This document shows positions 44,501-58,500 of a DNA stretch of 64,000 nucleotides, in pieces. A program made the translations under genes and the position numbers. This stretch comes from Prosapia bicincta (lineage: Eukaryota; Arthropoda; Insecta; Hemiptera; Cercopidae). The DNA is taken from NCBI GenBank assembly GCA_036971475.1, contig JBAIZL010000001.1, positions 79,990,873 through 80,054,872 on the forward strand, read 5' to 3'. The notes beneath the pieces are model-generated. The model did no database searches, was not told the DNA's origin, and saw only the letters and a list, made by a program, of their open reading frames with translations. Position 1 is the first letter of the stretch. Each line of letters opens with the position of its first letter.

Positions 44501-47500
44501 CTTTAATGGTAGTAAAAAATTAAAAATATTCAGTGCAAATATTATGTACTAGTAATGAAGATAATGGTGCCAAACTATTGCACTGTTTGTTATTTGAAAA
44601 TATCTGTAGTCTGAAGTCTATAGTACAGAATGTTTAATCTTACTTAATTTTTTTTTTATTTAAAAATAAATGAAAATTTTTTTTTAGGAAGACAAAGGTG
44701 CTGACTGGACAGTGTGCCAGTTACAAGTTACAGATGCTGATCTCTATCCAAACAACACAGATTCAGCTTTCACTATTATTTCTGGTAATAATGAAGATTT
44801 TTTCAGAATAGATACCGAAGGCAGGTTAATCACTACTACTAAACTCATATCAAAACTACATTCTGTATATAAACTGCAAGTGCGAGTTTACAACTCACAA
44901 CAACCAGAATTATTTTCTGATTGTTGGATTTCGATAACGGTATATATTCATATTTTTATTATCTTTGAAATAATGTCTTTATTTTTTTATAACTAAGTAA
45001 CTCTTAAGTATAATTATATCACTGGTTAGTATTTATCTTAAATGCAACTTATCAGAAGCTAGGTATATAAGGAAAGAAGTAAATGGTATAAATATAGAGG
45101 GAAATTTATATTGTATTACTTTATAACAAATTTTAAAAAAATTTAACCATTAACACCTGCATTTCACAAACTGTCTTTAAACATTATACAATATATTTTT
45201 TTTTTAATTCACCCTAGTGTGAAAGGATTGTGAAACTATGTTGTACAATAACTCCAACAAAGGGTTTATTGTTTTATTCAACTTATTATATTGGTAAAAC
45301 ACTTTAATACTGTGTTTCCGAAATAGATAGGTTATATTCTAATAATTTTATTAAAAATAAATGTATTTGACCAAAAGAACTATTAATACTATATAATTCA
45401 AAAATATGTCTTGAAATAAATGACTCTCAAAAACATTCACTCTCTATTCTAAAGTTGTGTGATAAAAAATAGTCTTGTAGAGCCAATGAAACTTTTGTAG
45501 TTGAAGAGTATTTTTTTAAATTTTATATTGGATGTTTTGAACCCTTCTAATAGTGATTTCAAATATTAAAAAATCACCTGATACTATGGGCCACTTTGGA
45601 AACGTTAAAGTTTGCCACAGAATAACTTGTGCTACCTTCCTTTCAGAAAATTAGACATTTCTATTTGTGAATTTTAAAATGTATTCAGTGAGAAATAACA
45701 CCTCTTACAAGAAACTACAAAGAGCTTAATAGATTAGGGGAATTATCAATGCTACTTCTGATTACCCTTGCTAGAGTCTGTTTTATATGAAGCTCCCCAT
45801 TGGACGTAGTGATCATTTTCCCACATCATCTTCCTCTTTTTCTTCTCATTCTGAGGTTATGAACAGATTCTATTCAGCAGTATCTTCCACTTATTGAGAT
45901 GAATTTGCAAAAATACCACTTTTTGGCATTTTCTTTTGTTTGGTGACTTCTTAAATGTTTAGCTACAAGTTACACTATTAATGTTAAAGAGCTGTTATAT
46001 CAACTCCTTATAAAAAAAATTAAATTTGTTCTCACTGACAACAAAGGCAGGCTGAAATCTCTAGAACTTACCAGCAAGTAAACATGAGGTTACAAATCTG
46101 CAAACTAACGAGCTGAAGAAAATTTTATTAAAAATAGGCCTAAGCTCTGTCCTAACATATAGGAATGAGCTAATGAACTAGAAAGTAGGGCAAAAATTTG
46201 TAATTGGTCCCTTAGTACACCCACTTTCTAGACAGATATTTTCATAGGCTGGGACCCAATTTCGAAAGATCATTATTCCTAACTAGCCTAATTTAGGCTA
46301 AATAAGTCAGCTTAAATATTGCTTTTTATGAGACAGTTCAACTTGCCTATCCTCCTTCACATATTACATCTACCACTGCCCTTTTAAAATCTATCAATGA
46401 TAGTAACATAAGTCAAAGGTTAAAACTTAATTCTAAATATAACAATACAGTTTATTATTTTAATTATTCAATATGAATTTCAGGTTGTGCAAGCTTCTCA
46501 ATATCCTCCTATAGTTCAACCAATGAATGTCTTGGTCATATCATACGAAGGTCATTCTTCGGTTGGACGACTGACAAAAGTAACTGTAACAGATGAAGAT
46601 CTTTATGATATTTTGAGTTACTCTTTAGTACCACCCAGCCCTTCACACTTGTTTTCTATAGATCCAGTGCATGGAATAATAAATGCAACAAAAAACTTGG
46701 AAGCAAGGTTGTATGACCTAAATGTATCAGTAACTGATGGGAAATTTACAACATACTCTAATGTGTCTGTTAATGTTCATTTTGTATGGGAAGAGATGTT
46801 AATTAATACTGCTGTTATAAGGTAAGTGTACAATTACATATTTCTTGAATAAGTCAATTGCTTCTTAAAAGCATTACAGTACCAACAAATTTGTCAACCT
46901 AAATTAAGACCTAATTTCAAATTATTAGGATATTATTAATAGAATTTCCATAAAATTCTATTTCAAAATTGTATACATCATTTTCCTCTAATTTTAACAA
47001 CTTATTTTTAAATACACTATTTGAGAAGTAAACTTTAGTATAGCAACTCTGTCTGTGCTACCCAAAATTTACTATCTTCCAAAACCGGCATATATTCATG
47101 TCCCAGTCTATAATTCACCATATACTGCCATCTCTACCTACTAGGTGGGGATAATCAAAATGTGTTTTTAATTTCTATACGTTTAAACCTGAAATAAATA
47201 ATTCAATTTTAAAATAAATTATACAACTAAAATAAACATAGTTCTACACCATAAAATATACAAAATTCTTCAAAATGTGCATTGCAATAATATATAAATC
47301 ATTCCATTGTAATGTAAATCATGGTACATGCGATTTCTTTGTATTGGTTTAGTGGGATTAAGCACAATTGATATAAAGGTGCACTTCAGAGCAAACATGT
47401 TAAAATAGCCCTTGTGTACTATGATTATAAGAAGGATATTTTTTGGAGTAACTCTTGTCATTTTCATTCCACTCGTTGTTAACTTTTACCATTGTTGCTA

Positions 47501-50500
47501 CTTTCCTCAAATTCATATATTAGTAACTCAAATTTAAACATTTGTTGATTCCATCTTCCCGTGAGCTACTAGTAATCACTAGTTACGGTCTGAGTTGACA
47601 AAGGGACACATCTCCTCAACACGCAAAGTAAGTGCTACTATAGGCAAGTTTAAAACATTTAAATAGTCAAATTTAAAATGTAACCAAACAATCTACAAAT
47701 TATTATCTTTATATTTTTAATGATGTTCACAATTAAAATATAAATTCAGTGAATAAATTCATTGATTTTTCTTACAGCTTATAAAATAATATTTTTTTTA
47801 ACTAACAATTCTATCGGGCATACATTATGCAGAAATATAGAAATAGATATTATATTTTTGTATTCAACTTGAAATTTCTCAGTGCTTTCTTATTTTACTG
47901 GCAGTTTTATGTGTTAGATCTCTAGTGTCTCTTCATTTTATTGGTAATCCTTTCAATTTTTCTTGATACCATCTCCTAAATCCGTTACAAAATGGAGATT
48001 TTTTATTTATATGCTATAATATGATTTCTGTATATATTATCCATATACAGACCACTGTAATGTCAAACCAATGACTATGTTATGATCTGTGGCAGCTCTA
48101 AAATATTTTTACTGGTAAGGCTGACCAATTTAAAATTATATCTTTCAAACAATTTAGCAATAAATGTTGTGCAATGTGAAAGAAACATGTTAAGTAGAAA
48201 TACTCCACACATTTCTCAGTAAGAAGAAACATTTTTGGATCAAGAATCGAATAACTATGAAAAATTTTAAAATTTTGAAATCAATCTCCCAATTGAGTCA
48301 CGTTAATACCACACACTTCTATTGCAGAACCAGACAAACCCTGCATAAATAACTTTTTTTGTGGCAAGGGGATTCGTAATTTCACTGGCTGTAGTAGTTA
48401 GATATTTTTCTTTGTTTTTTTGTTTATTATTGGTAGTATATTTCGTATTTGAATGCATCTAGCCCCAATAAACCATCAGTACTCTCCATTTGTATAGTGT
48501 TATACAAAGTATTGACATGTTTTATTACCTCATAGAAAAAGTTAAATAAATATAAAACCTTTTCACTTATATTTTTTGAAAAACATTTACATATTAAAAT
48601 ATTTACAAGTGTTTTAGTGAAAACTAGTAGCTCATGTGAAGATTGAATAAACAAATATAAAAACTTTTTATTTTGAAGTAATTCTTTAGATCCAAAAGTA
48701 TCCCTTGTGTTAGTATCGCTTGTGGCAAGGGGATTCATAATTTCACTGGCTGTAGTAGTTAGATATTTTTCTTTGTTTTTTTTTGTTTATTATTGGTAGT
48801 ATATTTCGTATTTGAATGCATCTAGCCCCAATAAACCATCAGTACTCTCCATTTGGATAGTGTTATACAAAGTATTTACATGTTTTATTACCTCATAGAA
48901 AAAGTTAAATAAATATGAAACCTTTTCACTTATATTTTTTGAAAAACATTTACATATTAAAATATTTACAAGTGTTTTAGTGAAAATTAGTAGCTCGTGT
49001 GAAGATTGAATAAACAAATATAAAAACTTTTTATTTTGAAGTAATTCTTTAGATCCAAAAGTATCCCTTGTGTTAGTATCATCCCAGTCATCCTCTTTTT
49101 TTATTGTCTAACAATATGTGATTAAATTACTTTATAAATCCTGAACGATGGTAATCAGCAGCTTAAATGGAAGTTAATTGAAGCACTTTCAGTAATCTTT
49201 TATTACAAACTGAACACAATACATCTCTTCACTTTGGGTATGAGAAAAATAAACAATAACAGCTTATGTTTTTTAAAAACACTCATGTTGCTTTCATGAT
49301 TATTGAGGAAGCACTTTTAAAGTTATTATAGCCTGTGACTCAAAACTCTCAGTTAGTTTTTAATAAATTATGGGTTTAGCATGTCACTAATTAGCTTCAT
49401 ATAAATATCTTTCCCATTAAAAAAAAAACTGAGTAAAAATTATATATATTTAACTATAAATATATATATTCCCCTGGGTTCACCCATTATTGTTTATATG
49501 TAAAGTATAGAAAGAACTTCCTCAATAGTGTATGTGTGTGTGATTGTCACAAGCAGTTAAAACCATTAGAATCTAATATAACCAATTACGTAGTGTTAGA
49601 GTAACAATTATTATCTTTAACAGACTTTTGAATTGCAGGTTCATTGAAGCCAAGCACCAACTTGGAGAGTTGTTTTTTGTTTTAAATTCTGCGAATTTGC
49701 AAAAAGTCAATTTTGTCAGTGCACAATTGTCTTCAAAAAATGATATTGATGTTATGTTGGCCAGTTCTGAGGTATGTTTTAGTTTTAGCAACTTTAGTTT
49801 TCTTTTAACTCTTAACTAACTTGATACATCTGGGAAATGAATTAGAAATTTAAAATCCTGCTGAATTTGGAACACACAAAAATATAAAGTTACCTGTCGT
49901 TCTACCCTTCCATTAAGTGGTAGTCTTTGTTCTGTATAAGTTGTTTGTTTATATGGTTTTTACTATTGATTCTAGTTGCATTGTTTTGTTAAGTACCTTC
50001 TTATAGACATATAATGATTGTTGAGTTATGCGCTTTTGTCTCTTATATTGTACCTTTTTAAAGTGATTTGTAAGTGTAAATATGAGTCTAAATATTTGTA
50101 TAAGTTTTGAGGGTAAAAAAAAGTAATGTCATAATAAATAATATTTTTTTAATTTTAAAAATTATATCAACTCATGAAAACATCTTTTATAGATTATGAT
50201 TATTTGATGCTGTTAGTTACTCGTAAAATACTAATTAAATCAAGTTATACCTGAAGTGTTTTATTTGGTTTACTCTTGAATAAACCGTTTTCAAAACAAA
50301 ATGTATTTGGTTACGTAACATTGTTTTATAATACAAATATCATAAAGAGTTTATTTGAAAGTATTAGGTCAATAAAATTCATTTCAGTCACTTTGATATA
50401 CAATACCTAAACTTAAGCTGTGTCTATCAAATACATGATGTTCATTGCATTATTTTGAAACTCTGTATTAATTAAGTAATAATAATAGCTTTTTAGTTAA

Positions 50501-52519
50501 TTAGAGCTTAGCTAGTGAGAACTATTCACAAAGGTAAAAGTCAAAATAGTGGACTCAAAATCTCACAAAAAATTAGTTTTTAATAAACACACACACAACA
50601 AACTAGTTTCGCCTTCCTTAGTGCTTACACTGTAACCAAGCACTGAGGAAGGTGACATCGTCGCCGAAACTAGTTTGTTGTGTGTGTGTTTATTAACCCT
50701 CCGCCGGTCGCATGGCGGCGCTGTGTGCTGCCTTTTCATTTATTCGTTATCAGGTCTTAAAATCTTGAAAGGAGGCACTTGCCATTCCTAGTATTTGTTG
50801 TTGACTATATTGATAATAGAATGAATCATCTGTTTTGGTTAGTTTTATCGCAATTAAGTTCCCAACATGCTTTGATCACGGACACGTCCTCGTTGTACCA
50901 AAGAATACTCCACGCAACTAGTCATGTAAGTATATTATTATTATATTTCACAATTATTTTTTATAATTTTGTTTTAAAACAAATAAATTTATGCTATTTA
51001 AATATTAAATTAGTTAATAATTAATTTAGCAAATAATTTCTAAAATTATAATGTAGGGATTACATTTTTTTTATAGGGACAGGATCGATAAAGAATATAT
51101 TTATACGAGTAATCCCAACTACGAAAGAGTAGTTTCACAATTATTAGATGATTCTGACGAAGAAGTCGTGAACATAGACAACAATATTTTTTCTGATGAT
51201 GAGACAGAAGTATTCAAAATCTTGAATGACTTTTTTTTTAAACTTGTTTTATTACTTTCGTCTATGCACGACGACGCAGCCATAAATGAAATTATGGGAA
51301 AACCAGAAGCCATAATGGATTACAACTCGACAAAGGGCAGAGTCGATACAGTTGAGCAGCTATCCTCCCTGTACTCAACCTCTCGAATAACAAGACGGTG
51401 GCCAATGTCATTTTTTGTTAGACACTTGGATAACGCGGAAATAAATTCTTTTGTAATTTACAAATATAACATCCCGGAAAGTAATGACAGAAGACAAAAA
51501 TTCAAGAAAGACCTTTCTCATGCACTCATGGAAGAACTCGTGAAAGAAAGGGCACAAATTAAAAAACTCCCCAAAGACATAGCGCTGTTCCTTAGTCTAT
51601 ACAGAGACGTGGTACTAAATATTCCTGTCGCTACTGGATCTGAAAGATGTGTTTGCTGCTAAAGAAAACGAAAAAAAAACTCACTGCGTTGTTCAGAATG
51701 CACTAGAACAAGGCATTTATATGTAAAAACCATTCTAAAAAAACAATCAAGTGTGATGACTGTTCAAATTAAGAAAGTGAAACTGAAGAAATGTAAAAGT
51801 TTTTATCCTTTTTTTAAGAAAATAAAATAAGATATTGTAAGTAGTTGTTCTTCTTGAATATTAAAACAGATTTCTTTTAAAAAAGTTGTAAAAATTTAAT
51901 CACTTACCCAAATACCCACTTGAAATAGGGGGAAAATGATGGGCGGCAATCTAATTGCAGTTATGCTGCTTTAGGGTAGGGGCACTTGAGCTTGAAAGTA
52001 ATCGGGATGCTAAGATAGTTTTCAATCCAATCTTTTATATACCTATCAGAGCTTCAGCGCACATGAGATAGAGTTTCAGCCCGTGTCATTTCAATCCTAT
52101 CATTTTAATAGTTATTTTCCATGTTGGGGACTGACTTCACTCTATGTTGTTTCTCCTACGAGATGGATCAAAAACAAGTGCAACATTACAAAAAGATAGT
52201 AGTTTTTTGTTCTTAGTGTACAATGTTCGTTTTCTCTTGTTTCCTGTATAGTTGTCCTTGATGTTCTTCCATTTAATTGTGAGCTTTCTAATTGGAACAA
52301 AAAAAAAATGTTTTTGTTACGGTTTGGAACTAATATATATGATAATAATATTATATTATGATAGGCCTCAGATATTGCCAAAAACTACTGTAATCAAACT
52401 TGTTTGCTGTTTCCCAGATAAATTGGTCATCTACGTTAAATAGAAATGTTGATAGAGCATATTGACCATTTATACTGTGTAGCGAATTGTTGAAAAAAAT
52501 GGCTGATATATTTAATTAC

Positions 52520-52554
<35 letters not shown>

Positions 52555-55500
52555 TAAATAAAAAGAGTAGTAACTATTAAAAATTAATATCTCAAACTAT
52601 AAATGTAAATAATTCCTTATTGATATCAATAACAAATTATCAATCTTATTAATATTAATGCCAAAGATTAATGTCAATTGGTTATTCAATCATATTTAAA
52701 GTTAAACATATAAATAATGTGAAATTAGTAATTATATAATTGAAATCTCACCTAATAAAATGGCACAGATATAAAGTCAGCTACGTTGCATGTGCGCTAT
52801 CTCATTACCAACTTTGTACTAATGGAACGCTGGTGATAGAATTGACACAAGATAGGAGGAGAAACCTGCGTCAGCCCAGATACTTATTGAGATAGGCCGA
52901 GGCTATTCGATAGCTATCGGCGTCAGTCTGCTCCATTACTTCCAAGGTACTGCCTATCCGATTGAAAACTATCTCGGCGTCCCGATTACTTTCAAGCTCA
53001 TGAGCGCCTACACTTATGATGGATAGTAGCTTTGAAACTTATTGAACTCTATGTATTAACTCATCAATGGCCATTTTATATTTTTAAATTTGTCTCATAA
53101 CATATTATTAATTTTACACGATGTATTAATTTAATTACTTTTATTTTATTTATTGTTATTGCTGTAGTTTTTATTACATATGTATTATTATAATGTACTT
53201 TTTGACTTGACCTATTTGGTTCAAGATGGCCGATCTTATTTTTTGGTCAAGGGCAGAGAGGGGGTTAAGAACGCTCTGATGATGATGACATGGTCATCGA
53301 AATGTACATAAGGGTTTAATCTTAAGTAACTTGTTTTATTTGTTATTTTTGATTAGTTTTTGTGGTATTGGGGTTCTTTCCAATATTTTCATTGTAATTT
53401 AATAATGTAACACTAGGTTGGCAGTTACAAATTTGAAAACACTAATAGAGTACATCCTGTGCAGGCAAATGTAAACAGTCATTTTTCACTAGTAAACAGA
53501 TGAACTAGTTTTTGATAATACCAATAATACGGATTAGTGAAACACTTCAAAACTTATAGTAATTAAAATGAATTCTATGCAAAGTATTTGGTCTTAGCTT
53601 TTAAATTCAAATCATTAGAAAGTAAATTTGTTATTAAATAATAAAAAAATATGACTGTTTTCAGACAAATTGTCATCTATGATAGTTTAGAATGGAATAA
53701 ATGTATTATTTTTTTACATCTCCTGGTTTTGTTGGATCTATAATGTGTCCCATAAGTGACATGCCAACTCTTAAAACATGTAGTTCACAAAGTGAAAATC
53801 TCCATTTATCTAATCATGTCCTATTTGTAAAATTTTTGAAAATTGAGTAAAATTATGTTCTGTTATTCTCTTATTGTAATCAAAATATATACAAATTATA
53901 ATTATATCAAATTATATACTTAAACTTACTAAACTAATTTTTATTAATCATATTATATGAATAGAACGGTTTTAATTATTTTACAAGGTTTCTCGCGGGT
54001 GAAATCTGAATTTAGATATTTCAATATATTAAAATTTCTGAATTTAATGTTATTACTGTTGCTGCACATATTTATAAGATTACTTAAAATTAAGAAAATT
54101 CTGTCTTTCTTTCCTCTTCATTGGAAATAAGATCATATCAGTTTTTAAATTAAATTGAAAACATACCTTACAATACACATTTATTTCAGGAAGAAGACTG
54201 GTTAGTAATAGAAGAAGCACTCTTATCAGTTGGTTTAAATGTAACTTTATCAACTTGTGAATGCCGCAATGGGGGAATTTGTCAGGAGAAATTAAAGCTA
54301 CTTGCTGAAACCAGAACGTACCTTGTAGGGGAAAATGTTAGTTTTATAACACCTGGACATCTTCACACTTTGCACTGTTTGTGTAACTTTGGTTTTGCAG
54401 GTAAATTTTTCCTATGATGTAATGGCAATCTATAAACCAAAGTATTTATACTTTCAAAAGATTTATCAAATTTTAAAATCCCACAAATAATGGTTTTTCA
54501 GTCGGCCCTTATACTGGCAAAAATGTTACTTAAAATTTTGTCCAAAATATGGAGTGATCATGGACCTACCACATTACAAAAATATGTTTCTCATTTCGCT
54601 GTCACTTTTATTTAACCTAATGGAAGGATGTGCCTTATGTTGTACTTAGCCATAGCTGTGTCATTTTACCTAAGACTGACATGGGGATTGGAAGTTTTAT
54701 AGTTACATTGAGTAAGGGATTCTAGAACCATTTGGTTGACACATACAAACTGTCTAGGTTTGTCCTTGATTTACTTTGATTTGGTTTGTCCTTGGGACTA
54801 GCTTGCACTTTCCTAAACTTGGCTGTGAAGTTAGGATTTACCAAGTTGAACCACTTTTTGACATCGTCTTCTGTAACGGAGGGGTATTTTTCTTGGTACA
54901 CCTCCAATAATATAGTCCATGTATCAACCTTTTTGTTCCTGTCCTTGTGTTCATCAAACTTGACAATTCAAAGGGCCAGAATTGTGCTGTACACCTTTAA
55001 CACCAGAATTGTTATTGGCATTATTAATCTTCAATCTTAACCATAGAAGCATCTTTATAGACGTACCCAAACATTCTATCATCATGATTAAATTAGGTCT
55101 CCAAAATAGACAGTAAAAAATGTTTTTATCTTATTTATATTAACTTGATAAGTTTGAAACTCAATGTAACTCAAGGTAACTACATTTACTTGATACATTT
55201 CAGCAAGAATGAATGTTCCTCCTCCTTCTTACCTGGTTTCACTTTTTTCACAGATGATTTACCCATCATTGTTGTTACACAGCATATGCTGTAGACAGAT
55301 TTAGAAAAAAAATTGACAATATGTAATTAGAACCCTCACACAGCACTCAAGTATTTAATATTTTATATTGAAAGTGGTTATATTGAAGTGATTTTAAAGA
55401 TATTTATTAGAAAACATAGCGTAATAATGTGTTTTGAAAATGTTTTACTCTTAAAATACTATTTTTACAATTTCATTTCAAATAAGATATAAATAATTTT

Positions 55501-58500
55501 GTTGCATCACTTTTTTCTATCTCTAAATTTTTGTACTTTTTTATTCATAAATAAGAATTTTTCCTTTACAGTTTTAATACATAAAAAGTATGACATTAAG
55601 TCAGATTTATTTTTATTGAAACTAATTATTAACTACACAAAAAGTATTTTTTCAGGAGAATACTGTGAAGAAGCACAATGCTCTTGTCCTAGCTTACAGA
55701 TGTGTACACAACACACTGCTGGATATGTGTGTCTCCCTTCTTGTAGTACAAATGCAACATGTTCTACATCCATTGTTTCCATAGTAACCTGGGAGCAGCT
55801 TTTAACTATATGTATGTCTGCTACTGGTATAGGCGTATTTGTCCTCTGTTACATTGCTTACAGGTATGTGATATTAATATCATTAACTAGCTTCTGTAGG
55901 AAAATTATGTTATATTTTAAAACTACTCTATACAGTTTAGGCCAAAATATTGCAAAAAATTATAATTGTTGCACAATTGCACCCAAAACAAAATGCTTGC
56001 AGTTACACAAGTACAGGATCTGTTCAGAAAGTTTCAAGACTGGTCTCAAACTAAGTAACATTTTTGAAGCTTTTTTGTACAGTGAACTAAAAGTCTTTGA
56101 AATAAAACCCTTGAGCATCAATAAACTACTGCTACCATTTTTCCATGATGAATATGTGCCCTGAAACTCTTTGTGAATAAATCTATCAAGAAATTAGTCA
56201 CACTCCCTAGAAAAAACCCTCTGTTGAAATTTTGTTAAATGACTTTGCAGGAACAAGAAAATTTTATTGAGATTCACTGTTGTAGGATAGCTGTAGTAGT
56301 ATTATAACATTGAATGTGACAAATACTCAGCTGGCAGAGAGCAATGTATGAGGAAGCATATTGTCGTGAGGAAGACCCAATCACCTTTGATCTCTGGGCA
56401 GAAGTAGCAGACTCAACCCTTCAAACAGTGGAATATTCTACCATAAAACTAACCTATAACAGTTTGCTGGCAGGAACAAACTCTTTATCTATCTTTCCTT
56501 TTTAATCAAAGGAAACTATGCACATGATTTTGATGTGAGATTTGCTTATACAAGCATTCTTTGGCTTTGGAGATAAATCAGTGTCCCACTCTGCACTTTG
56601 CTGCTTCACTTCACTTTACTGGTAGACACAGATCTCACCACACAATCATTCCAAGTTTCATCACAAATAATCACTTGATTTAAAAATTCAGACCATCTTG
56701 CAAACATTCAAATATTTTTTTCACAAACAGCCATGCACCTTTGTTTCTATTTACTAGTCAAAACTTTGGTAACAATTTGGCACACACTTTTCACATCATC
56801 ATAAAATCTTCTCTTACTAATTTCAAAATGCAATCCCAGTTCGTTGTCAGGTCATCTAACTCTAAGAAAAGTTGGTGTTAAAATGTTAGTATACTTCCAC
56901 CAAAAATTTTTGTTAGCCTTGCTGAAGTCTCACAGCAAGGACATCTAAAATGTTTTCATGTTAACTTCTGCAAAGTCCTTTTAGCCATCCTTGAACCTCT
57001 TGTACCAGGTTAAAACCATTACATGTGACATGGCTTTTGCTCTAAAGGCCTCTTGAATCATAACAAAACTCCATGTAGCGATTGCATTTTTGTTGTAGTT
57101 GTTCATTGGCAATGATAACCACAATTGGTTTTTCGCCAGGAAAAGAAACCCCATGTAGTGATTTAGTTTGCTTCTACACAACACTTAATAGAACTACTCT
57201 GCTCCGAATTGCCTTCCCTTTTTCAGAAAGAAAATCAGTCTTGATACTTTGTGAATGCTCTATGTAGTCCTTTCACCGTCTGTTACAAATTATTTGAACA
57301 TTTTATCCAGTAACAAACAACTATTACGAATACTTAAATCTTCCTAGTGGGTACATAAATATGTGTTTAACAAGCTGACCATGGCAGCCATGGCAGATGC
57401 TTGGCAGACTGGCTATGAGCGGTGGGAAATTAGCAGTTACATATATCCCACTCAGTTCATTTTTAGGTAATTGCTGGTCAACAATGGAATAAATTTTACA
57501 AACATGAGATAATAAATTCTCAGGGAAGAATTTGGCTTCAGAAAAAGCTTTGCACTTTTGTGGATTAAAAAGTTTAAAACTGCAAATTTTGTAATGACAA
57601 GACGCATCCTTTAAATGACCTAAAAGGTTGTCAACAATTTTGTAATAACCTTACAAAGGTTACTAGGTGTGACCGATGCCGACTGTTGAGGAAAAGTGAA
57701 AAGAGTTGAGCATACAATAAATTATCTATTTGGAGAGATGCCTTGCTATGGTTATCACTAAGAAAATATTCAGTGGTGTAAGTGTGAGCATGGTTGTTAG
57801 TAAGGCACCAGCAGCACTGAATAGAATGAGGTCTCAGTCAATATTTACTTTAATTAAAAGTTTTTGAAAGTTGCAACATTACTAAGCTTATTATAAAAGG
57901 TTTGGAAACATCATAGACAACAAAATATGTGATTATAAATAAATACTCTCATTAGAACCAATAATTATTTTTATTATTAAACTCATAAAACACTTGCTGA
58001 ACTTATTATTAAATTTTTAAAAAGTCTACTGAGACAAAACATTTGTCTCAAGGGCAATATTGATCAGCGTCCTTTTAATAATAACATTAGGTTTTGCTGG
58101 TCTCATGGACAATAAAAGCCGAACTAACTTTTTTCAGGTGGTGTTGTCAAAAGTATTCTAGTTCTCATGCAAGTAAGGCCAAAGTGAATCTAAATTCAAA
58201 ATTGCAACCAAAGTGTAAGATGAACAATTTGGAAGTTTCACAAGTAAGTAATGCTATTATTATTTTTTAAATTAATAATAAAACAAAAATCAGGCAATAA
58301 CTATTCAAAGTAAAATAATTTTTAAATGCCTAATTTCTGCAGTTTTTATTATTATAAATTTATTTTTAAAGCTGGTCAACACAATAAATATTTAATTTGT
58401 GTTACTTATGTTTATTGCGCAACACATATGAAATTGGTCTGCTTAAAAATTCATTCAATGACTTGGAAAACTTTCTTTAGATATTTTTCACCATCATCTC

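Larger units (their letters stand above)
41545..44687 (+). other. Intron 12
   Basis: Holds a Tigger-like element (41713-43570) and an inverted pair of PLE A arms (44240-44400). Sequence 43580-44230 is unassigned. Confidence 0.7.
46822..49638 (+). other. Intron 14
   Basis: Contains a PLE A arm at 47582-47672 (GTCTGAGTTGACAAAGGGAC) and a 361-bp tandem duplication. Nothing else recognised. Confidence 0.65.
49772..54189 (+). other. Intron 15
   Basis: A cluster of elements: inverted-arm repeat with hammerhead-like core (50480-50695), piggyBac remnant (50697-51900), Harbinger-like element (51974-53013) and a PLE B 3' end (53040-53400). 49800-50470 and 53420-54180 are unassigned. Confidence 0.7.

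Noticed and set aside
48427..49017. Two near-identical minus-strand frames (103 and 75 aa)
   Set aside because: They arise from the tandem duplication; no domain, start context or conservation signal.
48361..49080. Possible CRISPR-like or satellite array
   Set aside because: Only two long copies without spacers in a eukaryotic intron.
53252..53270. GGGTTAA at 53260 as the right end of the piggyBac element
   Set aside because: It lies inside the PLE B 3' region shared with 62940 and does not mirror the left terminus.
55499..56164. Single 221-aa protein across the transmembrane exon
   Set aside because: It reads intron on both sides; splice sites at 55655 and 55864 with matching phases explain the coding part.
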